Shown here one piece after another: positions 45,670 to 56,849 of a DNA stretch of 64,000 nucleotides (the first letter of the stretch is position 1; each line of letters starts with the position of its first letter). The position numbers and the translations under genes were made by a program. The notes under the pieces are model-generated. The model saw only the letters and a program-made list of their open reading frames with translations. It did not search any database and was not told the origin of the DNA. The stretch spans positions 1 to 64,000 of the forward strand of contig JARGXX010000112.1 in the NCBI GenBank assembly GCA_030374765.1. The letters run 5' to 3'. Origin of the DNA: Agarophyton chilense. Lineage: Eukaryota; Rhodophyta; Florideophyceae; Gracilariales; Gracilariaceae.

Positions 45670-46562
45670 TCAGTTAATTATCATTGGTGCTACATGTATG
45701 GAGGCTGTGAAAAGTTCATCGGCGCAAGAACAGCAATAAATAAAAGCCCGGTTTCCGTTCTTGATATAGTCGATTGACATTTTGTTCCAGAACCGTTTCC
45801 GGACATCATTGTTCCATTCCTGGCGCAGTTTGAAGTAGAGTCCCGTTCCTTTCTTAAATGGCGCAATTGTCCAACTTGGCTCGCCTGCACCGACTAACGC
45901 GGCAGCACAAATCATCTGTTCTCCGTTAGCGAAGTTCTTTTTTCTCCGAAGGTACACACCGGCCATTTGAAACATGGTCTTTTCATGAACGCAACCAGAG
46001 TAGGACACTTCAACTCTACGTATTACCCCATAGATATCTATATATATTAGTAGGGCATAGCAATGAATTGCGTCCTTGCCGAAGTACTGGTCGTTTTGCA
46101 CACCTTCGTCATTCGACTTACATATGGTTTGTCTTGTGCCGTCAACGAACAAAACAGCCTTTAGAAAACCTCTTATTAAGCCCTTCATCGTGGCTCTTTC
46201 TTTCGCTCCAGGCCATTGAATTGGCTCGAACAGTGACAAAGCCCGAAAGCATGCCAGCCCGTGTTATATATGTAATTCCATGAGGTTCCATTAAATAACC
46301 TATATCTACTTGCCAAGTTTACAATAGAATCTAATTCTGATGGTCCACCATTCAAAATCTCCAAATAAAGAAATAATAGCTCCTTGAAAGTTTTTTTCAT
46401 CCTTCTACGTCTTTTCCAAGCCCATTCTGTCTGTTATAACATGTTGTAGTCCAGGGGACATTTTATCTGATCGGCAGCTAATTTGTGCAAAGCATCAAAG
46501 CCCGACTCACGCATATGAACGACTGACATGAACCATGTATTATCGGATCGCAGTATTTGTTA
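45670..46562 (-). pseudogene. PIF/Harbinger-type transposase H1 (second copy)
   Basis: Mirror copy of H1 with the same frame change and two visible residue differences (YIDIYG instead of YVDIYG, and LRRKKN instead of LRREKN). Confidence 0.7.
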
Positions 46563-47001
46563 TCTAGTTGTCAGGCGATTAGTTTGATAACTTCGCTTAA
46601 ACCCTGCAATGGCCTCTCCATATCCGGGACGAACTTTTTCGCTGTCACCAATACGGAAGTGCGAAAAACTTCTACGGATTCGTCGTAGTTTGCTGCTAAG
46701 TTGGGTAGCTAAGCGTATTGTCGACGATTAATTTCAATACATAGCATTATGGAAGCGAGGATAGTCGTGGAGAACATCCGCAGCGATAAAAAGGTGTAGG
46801 GAGATGAAGTGCAGGAACTGTTGCAACAGCAAAGGTGGTTAAGCGTGTTATAGGGACATGTGAACGCTTTGTTGTTCTTCAATAAGACGTAAAATTTTCA
46901 AAAATGATGTGTTTCATTGGAGTTTGTCAACAACGACACAGCTCTAGGCTCTGTTAATCACTGCCCAGATCTCTTCCAGAGAAGATCTGAGAGAAAACAA
47001 T

Positions 47002-47628
47002 ACTGAAAAACTCCATTGTACTACCTTCTCTCTCGCATGTTTTTGATTATCATAAAAGCGAGGTAGCAAACAGTGAAACATATGTTTGCTACCTCAACAA
47101 GCAACTTGTTCGGAACATAACTTTCGCTAAGACAAACTGGGCTCTTAGCTGTGAGTCGCACAATCTTTGCGGTCACACAGTTTTCAACGGAAAGCACTAT
47201 CGAGTGATCAACCTCCATTTTCATTCCCCAAGTGAGCATACTGTGCACGGCTAGCACTATCCATTGGAAGCTCATATGGTTCATAGTGCCTCTGACGGCT
47301 CTTTACTCGTTCTCGGCACTTTCTTCACCGAAGAACCGCAGACTACTCGCCACAGCGGATCTTCTTCAAAATTTCATTCAATCGTTACCCATGTTCACTC
47401 TCAGCACCATGCTTTTTCAGTTCACATGTCGTCCTTCATCGGAAACGAAGGCTATTGTACTTGTCAAGGCTCTCTCACAACCCTTCCCTGTTCTAAGGAC
47501 GTTACTTGGCTTGTTTCCAAAAGCAGCCAATTCATGTCAACGATGTGAGACTCTACAAAGAATTTGCTGCCAGTGCTGACATCGGAAATAGTCGTCCGGT
47601 GCACCCGTTGAATTATAGAGGAGTTACT
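47002..47628 (+). pseudogene. Alpha-carbonic anhydrase relic (CA-2, second copy), cut by Copia insertion
   Basis: Mirror copy of 7133-7760, with the same zinc-ligand motifs and the same internal frame shift. The young Copia element begins directly after its end (47629), and the sequence that follows in the left arm resumes at 52870. Confidence 0.75.
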
Positions 47629-48001
47629 TGGAAGAGAGGGAACTTAGATCGGTTGGAGCTATCGGCAGGAACTGTTGAGATCGAGCGGTGCAGGTAGAAC
47701 AAATAAGAAGCTTTAATAGAATATGAGGTATCGAGAAGTCCCGCTGTCGTCTTCTTGAGGATTGCGAACTGGAGAGCAGTATAAGTAGACAAAGAAAGCA
47801 AAGAGAGATAGTGGAGCTGTTCAGCAGGAGTGACGTTGCATACTTAGTGTTGGATAGTTGTCACGTGAGTATTTGAACTTGGTCATGTAAAGAAGAGTTG
47901 TCACGTGAATATTTGTACTTGGTCATGTAAATGTTGCACAAGGGTTTTGTATTTGAATGCCGAAGATGTTCATTCAAAATGGCAGGTCAATGCAATTTTC
48001 A
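47629..48001 (-). repeat. Copia 3' LTR
   Basis: 373 bp direct repeat of 52497-52869, TG...CA borders on the element strand. It follows the stop of gag-pol after a short purine-rich gap. Confidence 0.9.
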
Positions 48002-48025
48002 TATTAACTCCTCTTGGAGTTAATC

Positions 48026-51000
48026 TTACCCGAGGGATTGACAAGAGCTTCGGAATAGCGCTCTTGGGAAGTCAATTGGTATAGTCCCTGAATGCAGTGC
48101 AAGCTGCAGTGTTTGTGATAGGGGTGAATCGGTTTTTGTAGCTGGATCTGCTAGGTTCTGTTGTCCAGGAACCCATAGTATTTTGTTAACTGAGTGTGTC
48201 TCGAACTCAAAGCGTATGCAGTTGACATCAGCACGAATAGAACGGTCGATCGAATTGCGTTGTGTAGACAGCGATGTGTATAGATCCTTGGAGTCGACAG
48301 CAATCAGTAGGTCAACATGTGTGTTAAGCAATAGGCTGAGTCCTTGGGATAAAACCTTCCCTTCATCAATAGCTTCAGACGCGGCAAGTATCTCTGCAGA
48401 ACCGATTGATTTCACGGGGCGCTTAGACTTGTGTGAGGTCCAGGATAACGTGTGAAAGATTGCATTTTTCTTGAGGTCACCGAGTAGAACACCAGCAACA
48501 AAGCCGAGTTGTCCGTAGTCGTTGGGGCGACCAGCATCAGAAAAGACGAGTACAGAAAGTGAGTACTCATTGTAACGGGGTGGCTTTGGAAACGAGATAG
48601 AGGTTCCAAGTTTCTTGAGCGTGCGAACCGAGTTGATTTGGCAGACGAGATCAGATACTTTGAGAGACGGTAGACGTTGTTGAAGGTAGCTGGCGTAGAA
48701 TGCACAGAAGGGGGATGCAGAAATCCCGAGCCATCCAATTGAACTGTTGAGCGAGGTATAGGCAGAGTGCTCTATACTGTTAAGCGGTTCATCATATTGT
48801 TTCCGACGAAGACGCGATATCGGAAACGATTCAAGGGCGGACAGCTTGTCTGAAGCGTTGATTTCAATTGAATAATCTTCCATTTGAACTATGTTGAGGC
48901 CGTAGAAGCGTAGAAGCTGAGGACCATGAGCGACAGTTCCAAGTTTGAACTTCTTGTTGAACAATTGAATAAATTGGTCGACGGCGGATGTTTCGCCAGT
49001 TGCGAGGACGTCGTCAACTATCTTGATGGCAACTAGAACTAGTTTGCCGTTGTTCATCTTATAAAATAACTGCGGTACATAGGCGAGTTGGGATAGTCCT
49101 ATGTCCAGCATGAGCTTATCGGATTGCACTTGCCATTTAGCATTGGCGTTGACGAGTCCATAGGCAGCAGTGAGCAGAAGCCAGTAATGGGAGCGTTTCG
49201 AACATTCGCGGGGAGGGACAACATAAACATCCCTCTTAGCATCCCCAGTTTGCAGGAAGGCGCTCTTGACATCGAGCTTGCTTAAACGCCATCCAAATAA
49301 AGAGGCGATTGAGAGAAGAATGCGAATGCCGGTTGGTGGACACTGACAGCAGTCCGTCTTGAGGTCATTCTTCTGGCTGTCTTCATTTCCATGCGGAGCA
49401 ATGCGGGCCTTGAGTTTAAGCGTGCGATCATCGTTGATCTTGATCTTGTAGATAACATGACTTGATATAATGTTGGCATTTGTTGGAACTTCTGAGATTG
49501 GGACGGCCTTCACGGTTTTGCAGAATGCTGATTCTTCCATGGAGTAAGCATTAACTAACGGAAATTGTTGAAATCCTTGAGCTTGGTGCCTTAGAAAGGG
49601 CTTGTTGCCAAAATGATCAAGTAGAGCTTGAAGAGCTTGAGGTTCAGAGCTGGCTAACTCTGACGGTCCAATATCGGCGGTGTTACCTGATAGTGCATCT
49701 TTGGTGAAGCGCCAGGTTTCCTTTGAGATATCGAGCTCCTCGGATTCACCATCATTATATTGAATGTGATGTAATCCATTTTTATCAGTTGCAGAGACTA
49801 CACCGGGGTAAAACTGATCATCGAGCGGCCAGAATACTTCAATTGCGTCACCGATGGACGGTAGGGCAGTAGACAATTCATCAGCAGTGAACTCGTGGTC
49901 TTGTGCATTGTTCGACTCGTTGGTATCTGCATGGTTGGATTCGTTGTGGGAGCTGGCATTGGAACTATCCAGCATATCGGAGATGCTATCATCAAGCAAA
50001 TCGATGCTTTCTTGAACTTGGGTAGCGAATGGGTCGTCAATAATTGCTGGACGAACGTCTTCAATAGCAGCAGACATTGTTCTGCCATTGGAACCAGTAA
50101 CTGAAACGGTGCGAGCTGAGTTATCTATGGATATAACTGCGCGCGGAGATAACCATTTTCCACGTTTCTCATGATTGCGCTTAAGATAGACTTGAACTAG
50201 ATCGCCGGTGTTGATCTTCGGTTCAGTAAGGGCCTTGGAACGAAGTATCAGAGTAAGCTTACGTTTAGCTGCAAGCGTCTCTTGCGCATGTAGCAACTCT
50301 TCAGATACAGGTGAGGGTAGGTACTTGCCATCGATAGGCTTTGTAAATCCTTTTGCCATCTCAAACGCAGAAAGAGTATCGGACCCATAGAGGTCGTTGG
50401 ATATACGTATCGCTTGATACGCCAGTGTCTTGGGGGAGATGGATTCAATATGAGATGAGTTCAGTCGTAGATATATACTTCTAATGATGCCATGCTTGGA
50501 TTCGATTGGATTCTTGCTGTGCCGACGAGGGGGAACGGGTCGAAAATCGATGTCATGAGCTTTTAAATAGTCAAGAAACTCAGTCTTCTTGAAAGCGTTG
50601 TCTCCGTGAACGGCACTTGGTGGCCAAAACTGTGACATCCATGCGGCTTCAAACCCGGAAATGGCTGAGCTGAGTGTAGCATCTTCTACTACGAATCCTG
50701 CAGAGTAGCGAGACCAGGAGTCCATCATATGGAATACCATCAGCATGTCAAGATAAAAGTGATCAATGCATATTACATCATTGAATTCACGGTTGAGAGA
50801 GCTGAGCGAAACTTTTCGAGCTGATTTAGGCAGAGCGGTAGCTTTGCAATCGACACAGTTGAAAATTAGTTGTGATAGGTAGCGGTTTACCTCATCACTC
50901 CATAGTTTGTTGCGTTGCAGCAGTGTCTTGATGTCTGAATATGATGAATGTCCACAGACGTGCTTATGAACTTTGTCAATGATTTTTTTGACTTCAGGCC

Positions 51001-52492
51001 ACGGTTTTGTGTCGACCGTAGTAGCAGAAAGGGAACAAATAGCTGTTTTTCTTTCGATGGTACTCGCATTAGGAGTTGCGGCTGCAAAAGTGTGATAGGG
51101 TATGTAACTGTGTAGATCATAGTCAACCATAGTAATCGAGTCACGGGATCCGTTGTGACTGGAGAACAGTAAAGCGTTGGAGTCGAGATGGTTGATGTTA
51201 CTGTAGCATGTCACGTTTCGACCAACAACCCATTGCGACGAGCCAGATAGAACTAAATGGCGTATCTGTATTATGTTGCCATTGTCGGAGATCAGGTTGA
51301 GTACCACGGAGCCAAGAATGCTTCGGGTGCCACTAGCATGTTCTCCAGAGCCGTATTGCCATGAGCTACGACCAGATAGAGCATCAGGTATCTCATCAAG
51401 CTGCCCATTGAAACAGGGAAGCAGGTGGGAGCTAAGAAGCTGTAGTTCAGTTAACCCTATGGCTGAGTAGGGAGCGCCATCGTCGACCAGGGGGCCGAGA
51501 TTTTCTGGAGATAAGGGCTCCTCGAGCTCAGGAGGAGATAGTTGGGCCATGTTGAACGATATGGTCTTCCCCTTCGTGGAACCAGACTGCGATGAGTCAT
51601 TGTGGTTGGAGCTTGATGAGCTCAATGATTGAGGTGCCTCAGTTGATATAGTATTCGCCTTGAGCGAACCATCGGCGTTGTGATCAGAAGACCAGTGACC
51701 ATACTGCTTACACTTGTGACACTGAGAACGAGACTTGAGATCTGCTAGTTGACTTGGTGTCAACTTGCGGCGTTCTCGGCGATTATTGGAACGGTAATTG
51801 GCATTTGCAGAGTTCGACACAATTGGATTTTGATCATAAGAGCTGCCTTTGGTGACTATGGGACGGTCACATTGTCTTATAACTGAGGAAACGGATTGGT
51901 AGGAAATTGCCTGAATGAAGTCATCATTCGATGACTGGTTGCTAAGGTTTGCAGTAGATGGAGCAGCGGCAGCCAGTACCGATACACGCTGGGAGTTTTC
52001 AATAGAGGCATTTGACAATAGCATGAGAGCTGTAAGCGATTCAGGTAGCTTGGTGCTGGTAGCAAATGAGTTGAACTTTGCGACTTGAGCGGCGAAACGA
52101 GACTCAAAGCCACGAAGCGTTTCATTTGTTCCGCGGCGTGTAGACAGTAGCTCATTGAAGTCACGGTAGACTTCACTGACAACTGTAAGAGCATCACGCT
52201 GGTGGAGGACATCAACAATACGTTGCGCACCAGTAGCAGACGCAATTACATCATCAGTGATGCCAGTACAGAGGTCTCGAGCGCGTCCAAACAATTGCGA
52301 CTTAAGACATATGCCACGAAGGTCGCTGGGTATCTTATTGGAGTTGCTGTCCGGAAGACGATCATGAAATGAACTCCACAAATTAACTGCTTTCGCATAT
52401 TCTTCTTGGTCTCCGCGACCATCTGTCCAGGGAACGCTCTTGATATCCCACGAGAACTTGGGACGAGCGGGTAGGTTATTACCTGGGCCCAT
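48026..52492 (-). CDS. Copia gag-pol polyprotein
   Basis: About 1488 residues from the ATG at 52492. The frame is open further upstream through the LTR to 52669, but transcription of such elements starts within the LTR, and the ATG at 52492 directly follows it. Domains in Copia order: gag with a CCHC zinc knuckle (CHKCKQYGHWSSDH), aspartic protease region, integrase with an HHCC zinc-binding part and a core, then reverse transcriptase (LDVKSAFLQTG) and RNase H (VFSDAGRPNDYG). Integrase before RT places it in Copia rather than Gypsy. The frame is uninterrupted. Confidence 0.9.
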   Translation of the reverse strand: MGPGNNLPARPKFSWDIKSVPWTDGRGDQEEYAKAVNLWSSFHDRLPDSNSNKIPSDLRGICLKSQLFGRARDLCTGITDDVIASATGAQRIVDVLHQRDALTVVSEVYRDFNELLSTRRGTNETLRGFESRFAAQVAKFNSFATSTKLPESLTALMLLSNASIENSQRVSVLAAAAPSTANLSNQSSNDDFIQAISYQSVSSVIRQCDRPIVTKGSSYDQNPIVSNSANANYRSNNRRERRKLTPSQLADLKSRSQCHKCKQYGHWSSDHNADGSLKANTISTEAPQSLSSSSSNHNDSSQSGSTKGKTISFNMAQLSPPELEEPLSPENLGPLVDDGAPYSAIGLTELQLLSSHLLPCFNGQLDEIPDALSGRSSWQYGSGEHASGTRSILGSVVLNLISDNGNIIQIRHLVLSGSSQWVVGRNVTCYSNINHLDSNALLFSSHNGSRDSITMVDYDLHSYIPYHTFAAATPNASTIERKTAICSLSATTVDTKPWPEVKKIIDKVHKHVCGHSSYSDIKTLLQRNKLWSDEVNRYLSQLIFNCVDCKATALPKSARKVSLSSLNREFNDVICIDHFYLDMLMVFHMMDSWSRYSAGFVVEDATLSSAISGFEAAWMSQFWPPSAVHGDNAFKKTEFLDYLKAHDIDFRPVPPRRHSKNPIESKHGIIRSIYLRLNSSHIESISPKTLAYQAIRISNDLYGSDTLSAFEMAKGFTKPIDGKYLPSPVSEELLHAQETLAAKRKLTLILRSKALTEPKINTGDLVQVYLKRNHEKRGKWLSPRAVISIDNSARTVSVTGSNGRTMSAAIEDVRPAIIDDPFATQVQESIDLLDDSISDMLDSSNASSHNESNHADTNESNNAQDHEFTADELSTALPSIGDAIEVFWPLDDQFYPGVVSATDKNGLHHIQYNDGESEELDISKETWRFTKDALSGNTADIGPSELASSEPQALQALLDHFGNKPFLRHQAQGFQQFPLVNAYSMEESAFCKTVKAVPISEVPTNANIISSHVIYKIKINDDRTLKLKARIAPHGNEDSQKNDLKTDCCQCPPTGIRILLSIASLFGWRLSKLDVKSAFLQTGDAKRDVYVVPPRECSKRSHYWLLLTAAYGLVNANAKWQVQSDKLMLDIGLSQLAYVPQLFYKMNNGKLVLVAIKIVDDVLATGETSAVDQFIQLFNKKFKLGTVAHGPQLLRFYGLNIVQMEDYSIEINASDKLSALESFPISRLRRKQYDEPLNSIEHSAYTSLNSSIGWLGISASPFCAFYASYLQQRLPSLKVSDLVCQINSVRTLKKLGTSISFPKPPRYNEYSLSVLVFSDAGRPNDYGQLGFVAGVLLGDLKKNAIFHTLSWTSHKSKRPVKSIGSAEILAASEAIDEGKVLSQGLSLLLNTHVDLLIAVDSKDLYTSLSTQRNSIDRSIRADVNCIRFEFETHSVNKILWVPGQQNLADPATKTDSPLSQTLQLALHSGTIPIDFPRALFRSSCQSLG

Positions 52493-52496
52493 AACT
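52483..52496 (-). promoter_or_regulatory. Copia primer-binding site, half-tRNA-iMet type
   Basis: On the element strand AGTTATGGGCCCAG follows the 5' LTR. It resembles the Drosophila copia primer site, which pairs with the anticodon arm of an initiator-tRNA fragment rather than with a tRNA 3' end. The gag start codon lies inside it. Confidence 0.65.
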
Positions 52497-52869
52497 TGGA
52501 AGAAAGGGAACTTAGATCGGTTGGAGCTATCGGCAGGAACTGTTGAGATCGAGCGGTGCAGGTAGAACAAATAAGAAGCTTTAATAGAATATGAGGTATC
52601 GAGAAGTCCCGCTGTCGTCTTCTTGAGGATTGCGAACTGGAGAGCAGTATAAGTAGACAAAGAAAGCAAAGAGAGATAGTGGAGCTGTTCAGCAGGAGTG
52701 ACGTTGCATACTTAGTGTTGGATAGTTGTCACGTGAGTATTTGAACTTGGTCATGTAAAGAAGAGTTGTCACGTGAATATTTGTACTTGGTCATGTAAAT
52801 GTTGCACAAGGGTTTTGTATTTGAATGCCGAAGATGTTCATTCAAAATGGCAGGTCAATGCAATTTTCA
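52497..52869 (-). repeat. Copia 5' LTR
   Basis: 373 bp; its partner is 47629-48001. The gag-pol frame remains open across part of it without being expected to be translated there. Confidence 0.9.
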
Positions 52870-53449
52870 TAGTTACTTGCTTCAGACCGAAACCTTTCAG
52901 GAATATTGTTCGAGGTCGTCAATAAAAATCGCCCTCCCACTTCTTGTCATCCTTATTCATATTCATATGTATGGGTCAACTTTCGAGTATCAAACGTGTG
53001 GGTCCTACGTTTTTTTATTTTTCTAGAAATGCTCCTTCAGAACACGTTATCGACAGAACAATTGAGCCCACAAAATAGGCCTCTACGAGTGGAATAGAGT
53101 CTGTTTTGATGGATTCAAAACCAACACACTGTTCTTCGCTCGTAATGCTTTTTTTCCGTAGAGATGCGTAACGACATTTGTGATGTAAATCCACCTTGGT
53201 AGTCTTTCAGGGAACATGTTGCGATACGAAGGTCACTCCGGTACCGCGATGTCCGCTACGTCAGGCACCTAATTTGCCAGCTTACGTAAGCCGTACAACA
53301 TTCCGCTCGCAAGAATATGTTAATTGGGTTGAGAGCCAGAGGGCTTGTAGTTACCCGTGCTGCACGCAAGAATTTGGCTGTCGATGCTGCGAATCAATGC
53401 CAACCCCTTATTTATCGCTCAGACACTTCATTAAATGATCCCAAAAATG

Positions 53450-53836
53450 TTAATTTGAACAGACACACTTTTTCCCCGCCGATTTTCTCTCTAAGAACTG
53501 GCGAGCTGGTTGCATTGATTCCTTTTGCAGATTGAAATGCATCGGACCTGTATCATACCAAATTGGGCGCATAATATTCTGTACGTCTCCAAACTTAACC
53601 GCTTTTGCCGTGATGGATTCAATTTTGTTTTCGACGCTACCGTTAATACTGACGGTGACGTTGAACAAATTGCGTAAGTTATTGGAACGAAACGTTACAA
53701 GCGTCGCCGATATTATTTGGTTTGCTTCCAAGCATATGCTTGTGATGATGCCATATGCTATATGGTTGCCCTCTTTCACGCTCAAGAACTGTCGTGAAGC
53801 TGTATTTTTGAGATTATTTAACATTTGATGAGACAT
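53450..53836 (-). CDS. Hypothetical protein, 128 residues (second copy)
   Basis: Mirror copy of the ORF at 6181-6567, same translation. Function not recognised. Confidence 0.3.
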   Translation of the reverse strand: MSHQMLNNLKNTASRQFLSVKEGNHIAYGIITSICLEANQIISATLVTFRSNNLRNLFNVTVSINGSVENKIESITAKAVKFGDVQNIMRPIWYDTGPMHFNLQKESMQPARQFLERKSAGKKCVCSN

Positions 53837-54468
53837 TAAATTCAACAAAGAGCAAATGAAACACTTCTTACCTGTTGTCTGATACAATAGTGACTATTAC
53901 GTACCTTCTTCGATACAGCGTAACTAGTGACGAACTGTTAGGTTTATTTTCTCTTCTTTGTCTATAAGAGGAAGGGCGCCTTGCTTTCTCTTGAAGGAGA
54001 GGCGAGCACGGTCGCCCAGCTTCTTCGCTTTCATATTTGGATTGGGGGCGAACTGGGAGAAAGGACCATATTAGATACAGATATATACACTAGAAATCTG
54101 CTGTTAAGAACAAACGAGAGCGCCATAGAATGTTCGTCTCTATCTGCAGGTATTCACAACACAGACATGTGCCGCTGTAGCGCTCGATCGGGAGCCAAAT
54201 GGCTAATTCATCTCAATTAACAACTTTTATTTCTTTCCGATATACAAAAAAATGGAAACTTCGGAAACATGATGCAGTAGCTTTATCTTGATTCTATCGT
54301 CGATGGCACATCAAAAGAACTGTGTAAGTTGAGACATAGCAAGTCAAAAAAAAAAAAGTAAAATCAAAAAGCATGAGCCCATGCAAGAATGATGCGAATC
54401 TGATATCAGTGAAAACGGCGACTGCGGCGACGAGAACGGCGGCGACCAGGACGGCGGCGATGGTGAGA

Positions 54469-54729
54469 TCAGAAGCACTTGATTTGCCTACCATTCAAAG
54501 GATGAACGGGACGATTGTTTCCGAATTCAGCACTGGCCGCCAATTTCTTGTAGAGTTTCACATCAGCGAGATGGATTGGCTGCTCTTGAATGGCAACGAG
54601 CCAAGTAACTTGCTTAGAGCAGGGAGGTGTTGTAAGAGAGCCTTGATAGGTGCAGTAGCCTTCATTTCCGATGAAGGAAGACATGTGAACTGGGAAAGCA
54701 TGGTCTTCAGAGTGAATATAGTAGCTCTG
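54469..54729 (-). pseudogene. Alpha-carbonic anhydrase C-terminal relic (CA-1, second copy)
   Basis: Mirror copy of 5288-5548 with the same deduced protein, including the SLTTPPC signature. The hydrophobic overlapping frame is present as well (54294-54494). Confidence 0.7.
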
Positions 54730-54812
54730 CGCGCGTTGAGAAAACTTCCCCTCACGCGTGGCCTGTTTCTACCATAAACAAGCTGCTGAACATATGTTTG
54801 GAGGGTGAGCGC

Positions 54813-55673
54813 ATGGTGGTAGAGCGTTTAGGTTCTTTTCATGCCATACATTCCGCCGGTTGGTTTCTTTGTGCGCCTTTTATTGACCGTATTGCATATC
54901 GAGTCGACATGAGAGAACGGACTTTGTATTATCCGCCACAAAACGCAGTCACTAAGGATAACGTCACTGTTGGCGTGGATGCAGTCGTTTTTGTGCGCTT
55001 TGTTGACGCGGAAAAGGCAGCATACGGTGCCACTGATCCACTACGCCCGGTACAAGAACTCGCCAAATCTGCCATGCGCCCCGCAGTGGGTGAATTGGAA
55101 CTCGACCCACTCTTCCACTCCCGCAAACACGTCAACCAACGCGTCAGCGACGCAGTCACAGACGCAGCATTCAACTGGGGTCTAGTAGTAACTCAACACG
55201 AAATACTCGATGTCAAACCCGACAAGCATATTCTAGAGGCCATAGACAAGCAAGCCGCCGCCGAACGCATGCGTCGCGAAAAGGTGCCCGAGGTGGAAGG
55301 CGCGAAACAAGCCGCCGCTCTTCAGTCGGAAGGTGTACGAATCCGCTTGGAGAATGAATCACAGGGTCATTTATTGCGCGTGCGTAACGAGGCGCGAGCG
55401 GAAGAGAGTAAATTGAGAATTGTGGCAGAGCGCAAGGCGCGTGCTATCGAACTGGAGTCTGTGGCTAGGGGAGAAGCGCTGCGTGAGATGGCGAAGGCGT
55501 TTGGAGAGCGTGGTGCCATGGAGGCGGCTAAGTTTGCTGTTGCGCTTGAGTTTGTTGATATGTACGGCCAGATGGGGAAGGGTAGTAATGCACTGATCGT
55601 TAACGAGAGGCCTGCGCATGTTGGCGCGCTACTGGCCCAGGTGGCCCCCGCGATGCACGTCAGGAAGGACTAG
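54813..55673 (+). CDS. SPFH/Band 7 domain protein, SLP2 type (second copy)
   Basis: Mirror copy of the gene at 4344-5204, with the same deduced protein. It faces the P3 left-arm Ca-loop gene, which is transcribed toward it. As in copy 1 the frame is open upstream of the first ATG; an upstream TTG five codons earlier was not chosen because nothing supports its use. The mitochondrial role is known for the family and inferred here. Confidence 0.85.
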   Translation: MVVERLGSFHAIHSAGWFLCAPFIDRIAYRVDMRERTLYYPPQNAVTKDNVTVGVDAVVFVRFVDAEKAAYGATDPLRPVQELAKSAMRPAVGELELDPLFHSRKHVNQRVSDAVTDAAFNWGLVVTQHEILDVKPDKHILEAIDKQAAAERMRREKVPEVEGAKQAAALQSEGVRIRLENESQGHLLRVRNEARAEESKLRIVAERKARAIELESVARGEALREMAKAFGERGAMEAAKFAVALEFVDMYGQMGKGSNALIVNERPAHVGALLAQVAPAMHVRKD

Positions 55674-56244
55674 ATTGCAGCAAATCCAAGTTCAGTATGC
55701 TTCTCCGAAGAAAAGCGATCGGAAAGCAAAAGCATACACCTAGACATGGCTAGAATGATGTCGAGACGCTTCGCGCCATGACGTTGGCGGAAATCATGCT
55801 GTTATACCTCTAAGAATAGTCCTTTCTGATGACCTCCAGAGGCACTGCTCTGTCGCTTTCTCAATTGAAACGTGCTCTTGCAGAGCAACGTTCAAATGGA
55901 AGACGCGACGAGTATGGCCGCTAGCTTGGAAACCATGTTGTGGATAAGGTGTTAAGACGCTGCTTATCGAATACGAGCCTTCGAGAGTGTGTGCGAATGT
56001 CGCCGAATAGCTCATACATCGACACTCGCTTGTGATTCGCACGAGTCGTTCGTTGCATTCGAAATACCGCATGGCGCGTTGCAAAGTACGTTGTCGGCTG
56101 TGCCAACTTCAGTGTATTGCAGTCGTAGTCTCGGAACTAGCTCGAATATGCGCAAATCGTGGGACTTGACGTATGGGCTGGGTAAGAGCAGACAAATGAA
56201 AGTAACAAAATATTCTACGAGTGTGTCGCTTTACAACATGAAAG

Positions 56245-56655
56245 CTATCCTAACAATGCAGAGAACAAAGACCCCACCGTCTCGAAAATACCGTCTCCGT
56301 CAACGTCCTGAGCAAACGAGTCCATCACTCCATCCCCATTGCTATCATACGTGACGTAGTCATATGCCCCATCTTGGTTGGTGTCGTAGCTGATGGAATC
56401 AACTTGACCATCGCTATTTTCATCGCTGGCCACTCCGGTTTGGTCGGAAGCGATTTGAGGTGGTTCCTCACCTTGATCCTGAGCCATGGTGCTCTGAGTG
56501 TGCTTCCTTGCTTCTCCCCTTCCATAGCGGCCCCAGCTGCCAAACTCTTCTTTGGTCACACGCGACAGCTCGTCCTTGTCGCCTTTGATCACTGCCTTTC
56601 CCATTTTTGCGGAGGTCTTGAGGGCTTTGAGTCCGACGGATACGGGTCCAATCAT
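56245..56655 (-). CDS. 136-residue Ca-binding-loop protein (P3 left arm)
   Basis: Same protein, transcribed leftward toward the SPFH gene from the P3 spacer (TATA complement at 56850-56855). The leader homopolymer is 22 bases. The arm end beyond the gene carries the SPFH-side variant of the diverged terminal zone. Confidence 0.72.
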   Translation of the reverse strand: MIGPVSVGLKALKTSAKMGKAVIKGDKDELSRVTKEEFGSWGRYGRGEARKHTQSTMAQDQGEEPPQIASDQTGVASDENSDGQVDSISYDTNQDGAYDYVTYDSNGDGVMDSFAQDVDGDGIFETVGSLFSALLG

Positions 56656-56849
56656 GTTTAGTAGTTGTAGAAGAACGGGGGGGGGGGGGGGGGGGGGGTA
56701 GTGGAGAGGTTTTGGAAAAGGGGAAGATCGGTAGGAGAAAGAAGCGATGGGTGCGGTTGACGACACTCGATGTGTAGGTTGCGTAGATGTAGCTGCTGTG
56801 AGCTTGGATAGGGGCGATGAGAAAAGAAGAAGCGGGGCCATGACTCACA

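Larger units (their letters stand above)
47629..52869 (-). mobile_element. Young, intact-looking Copia LTR retrotransposon (5241 bp)
   Basis: Ty1/Copia family, present only in the right palindrome arm. Two 373 bp LTRs (47629-48001 and 52497-52869) run TG to CA and differ at about one position, so the insertion is recent. AGTTAC(T) occurs on both sides and once at the empty site near 7133, giving the target duplication. The half-tRNA-iMet type primer site is at 52483-52496. A single uninterrupted gag-pol frame lies between the LTRs. It looks whole. Confidence 0.92.
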
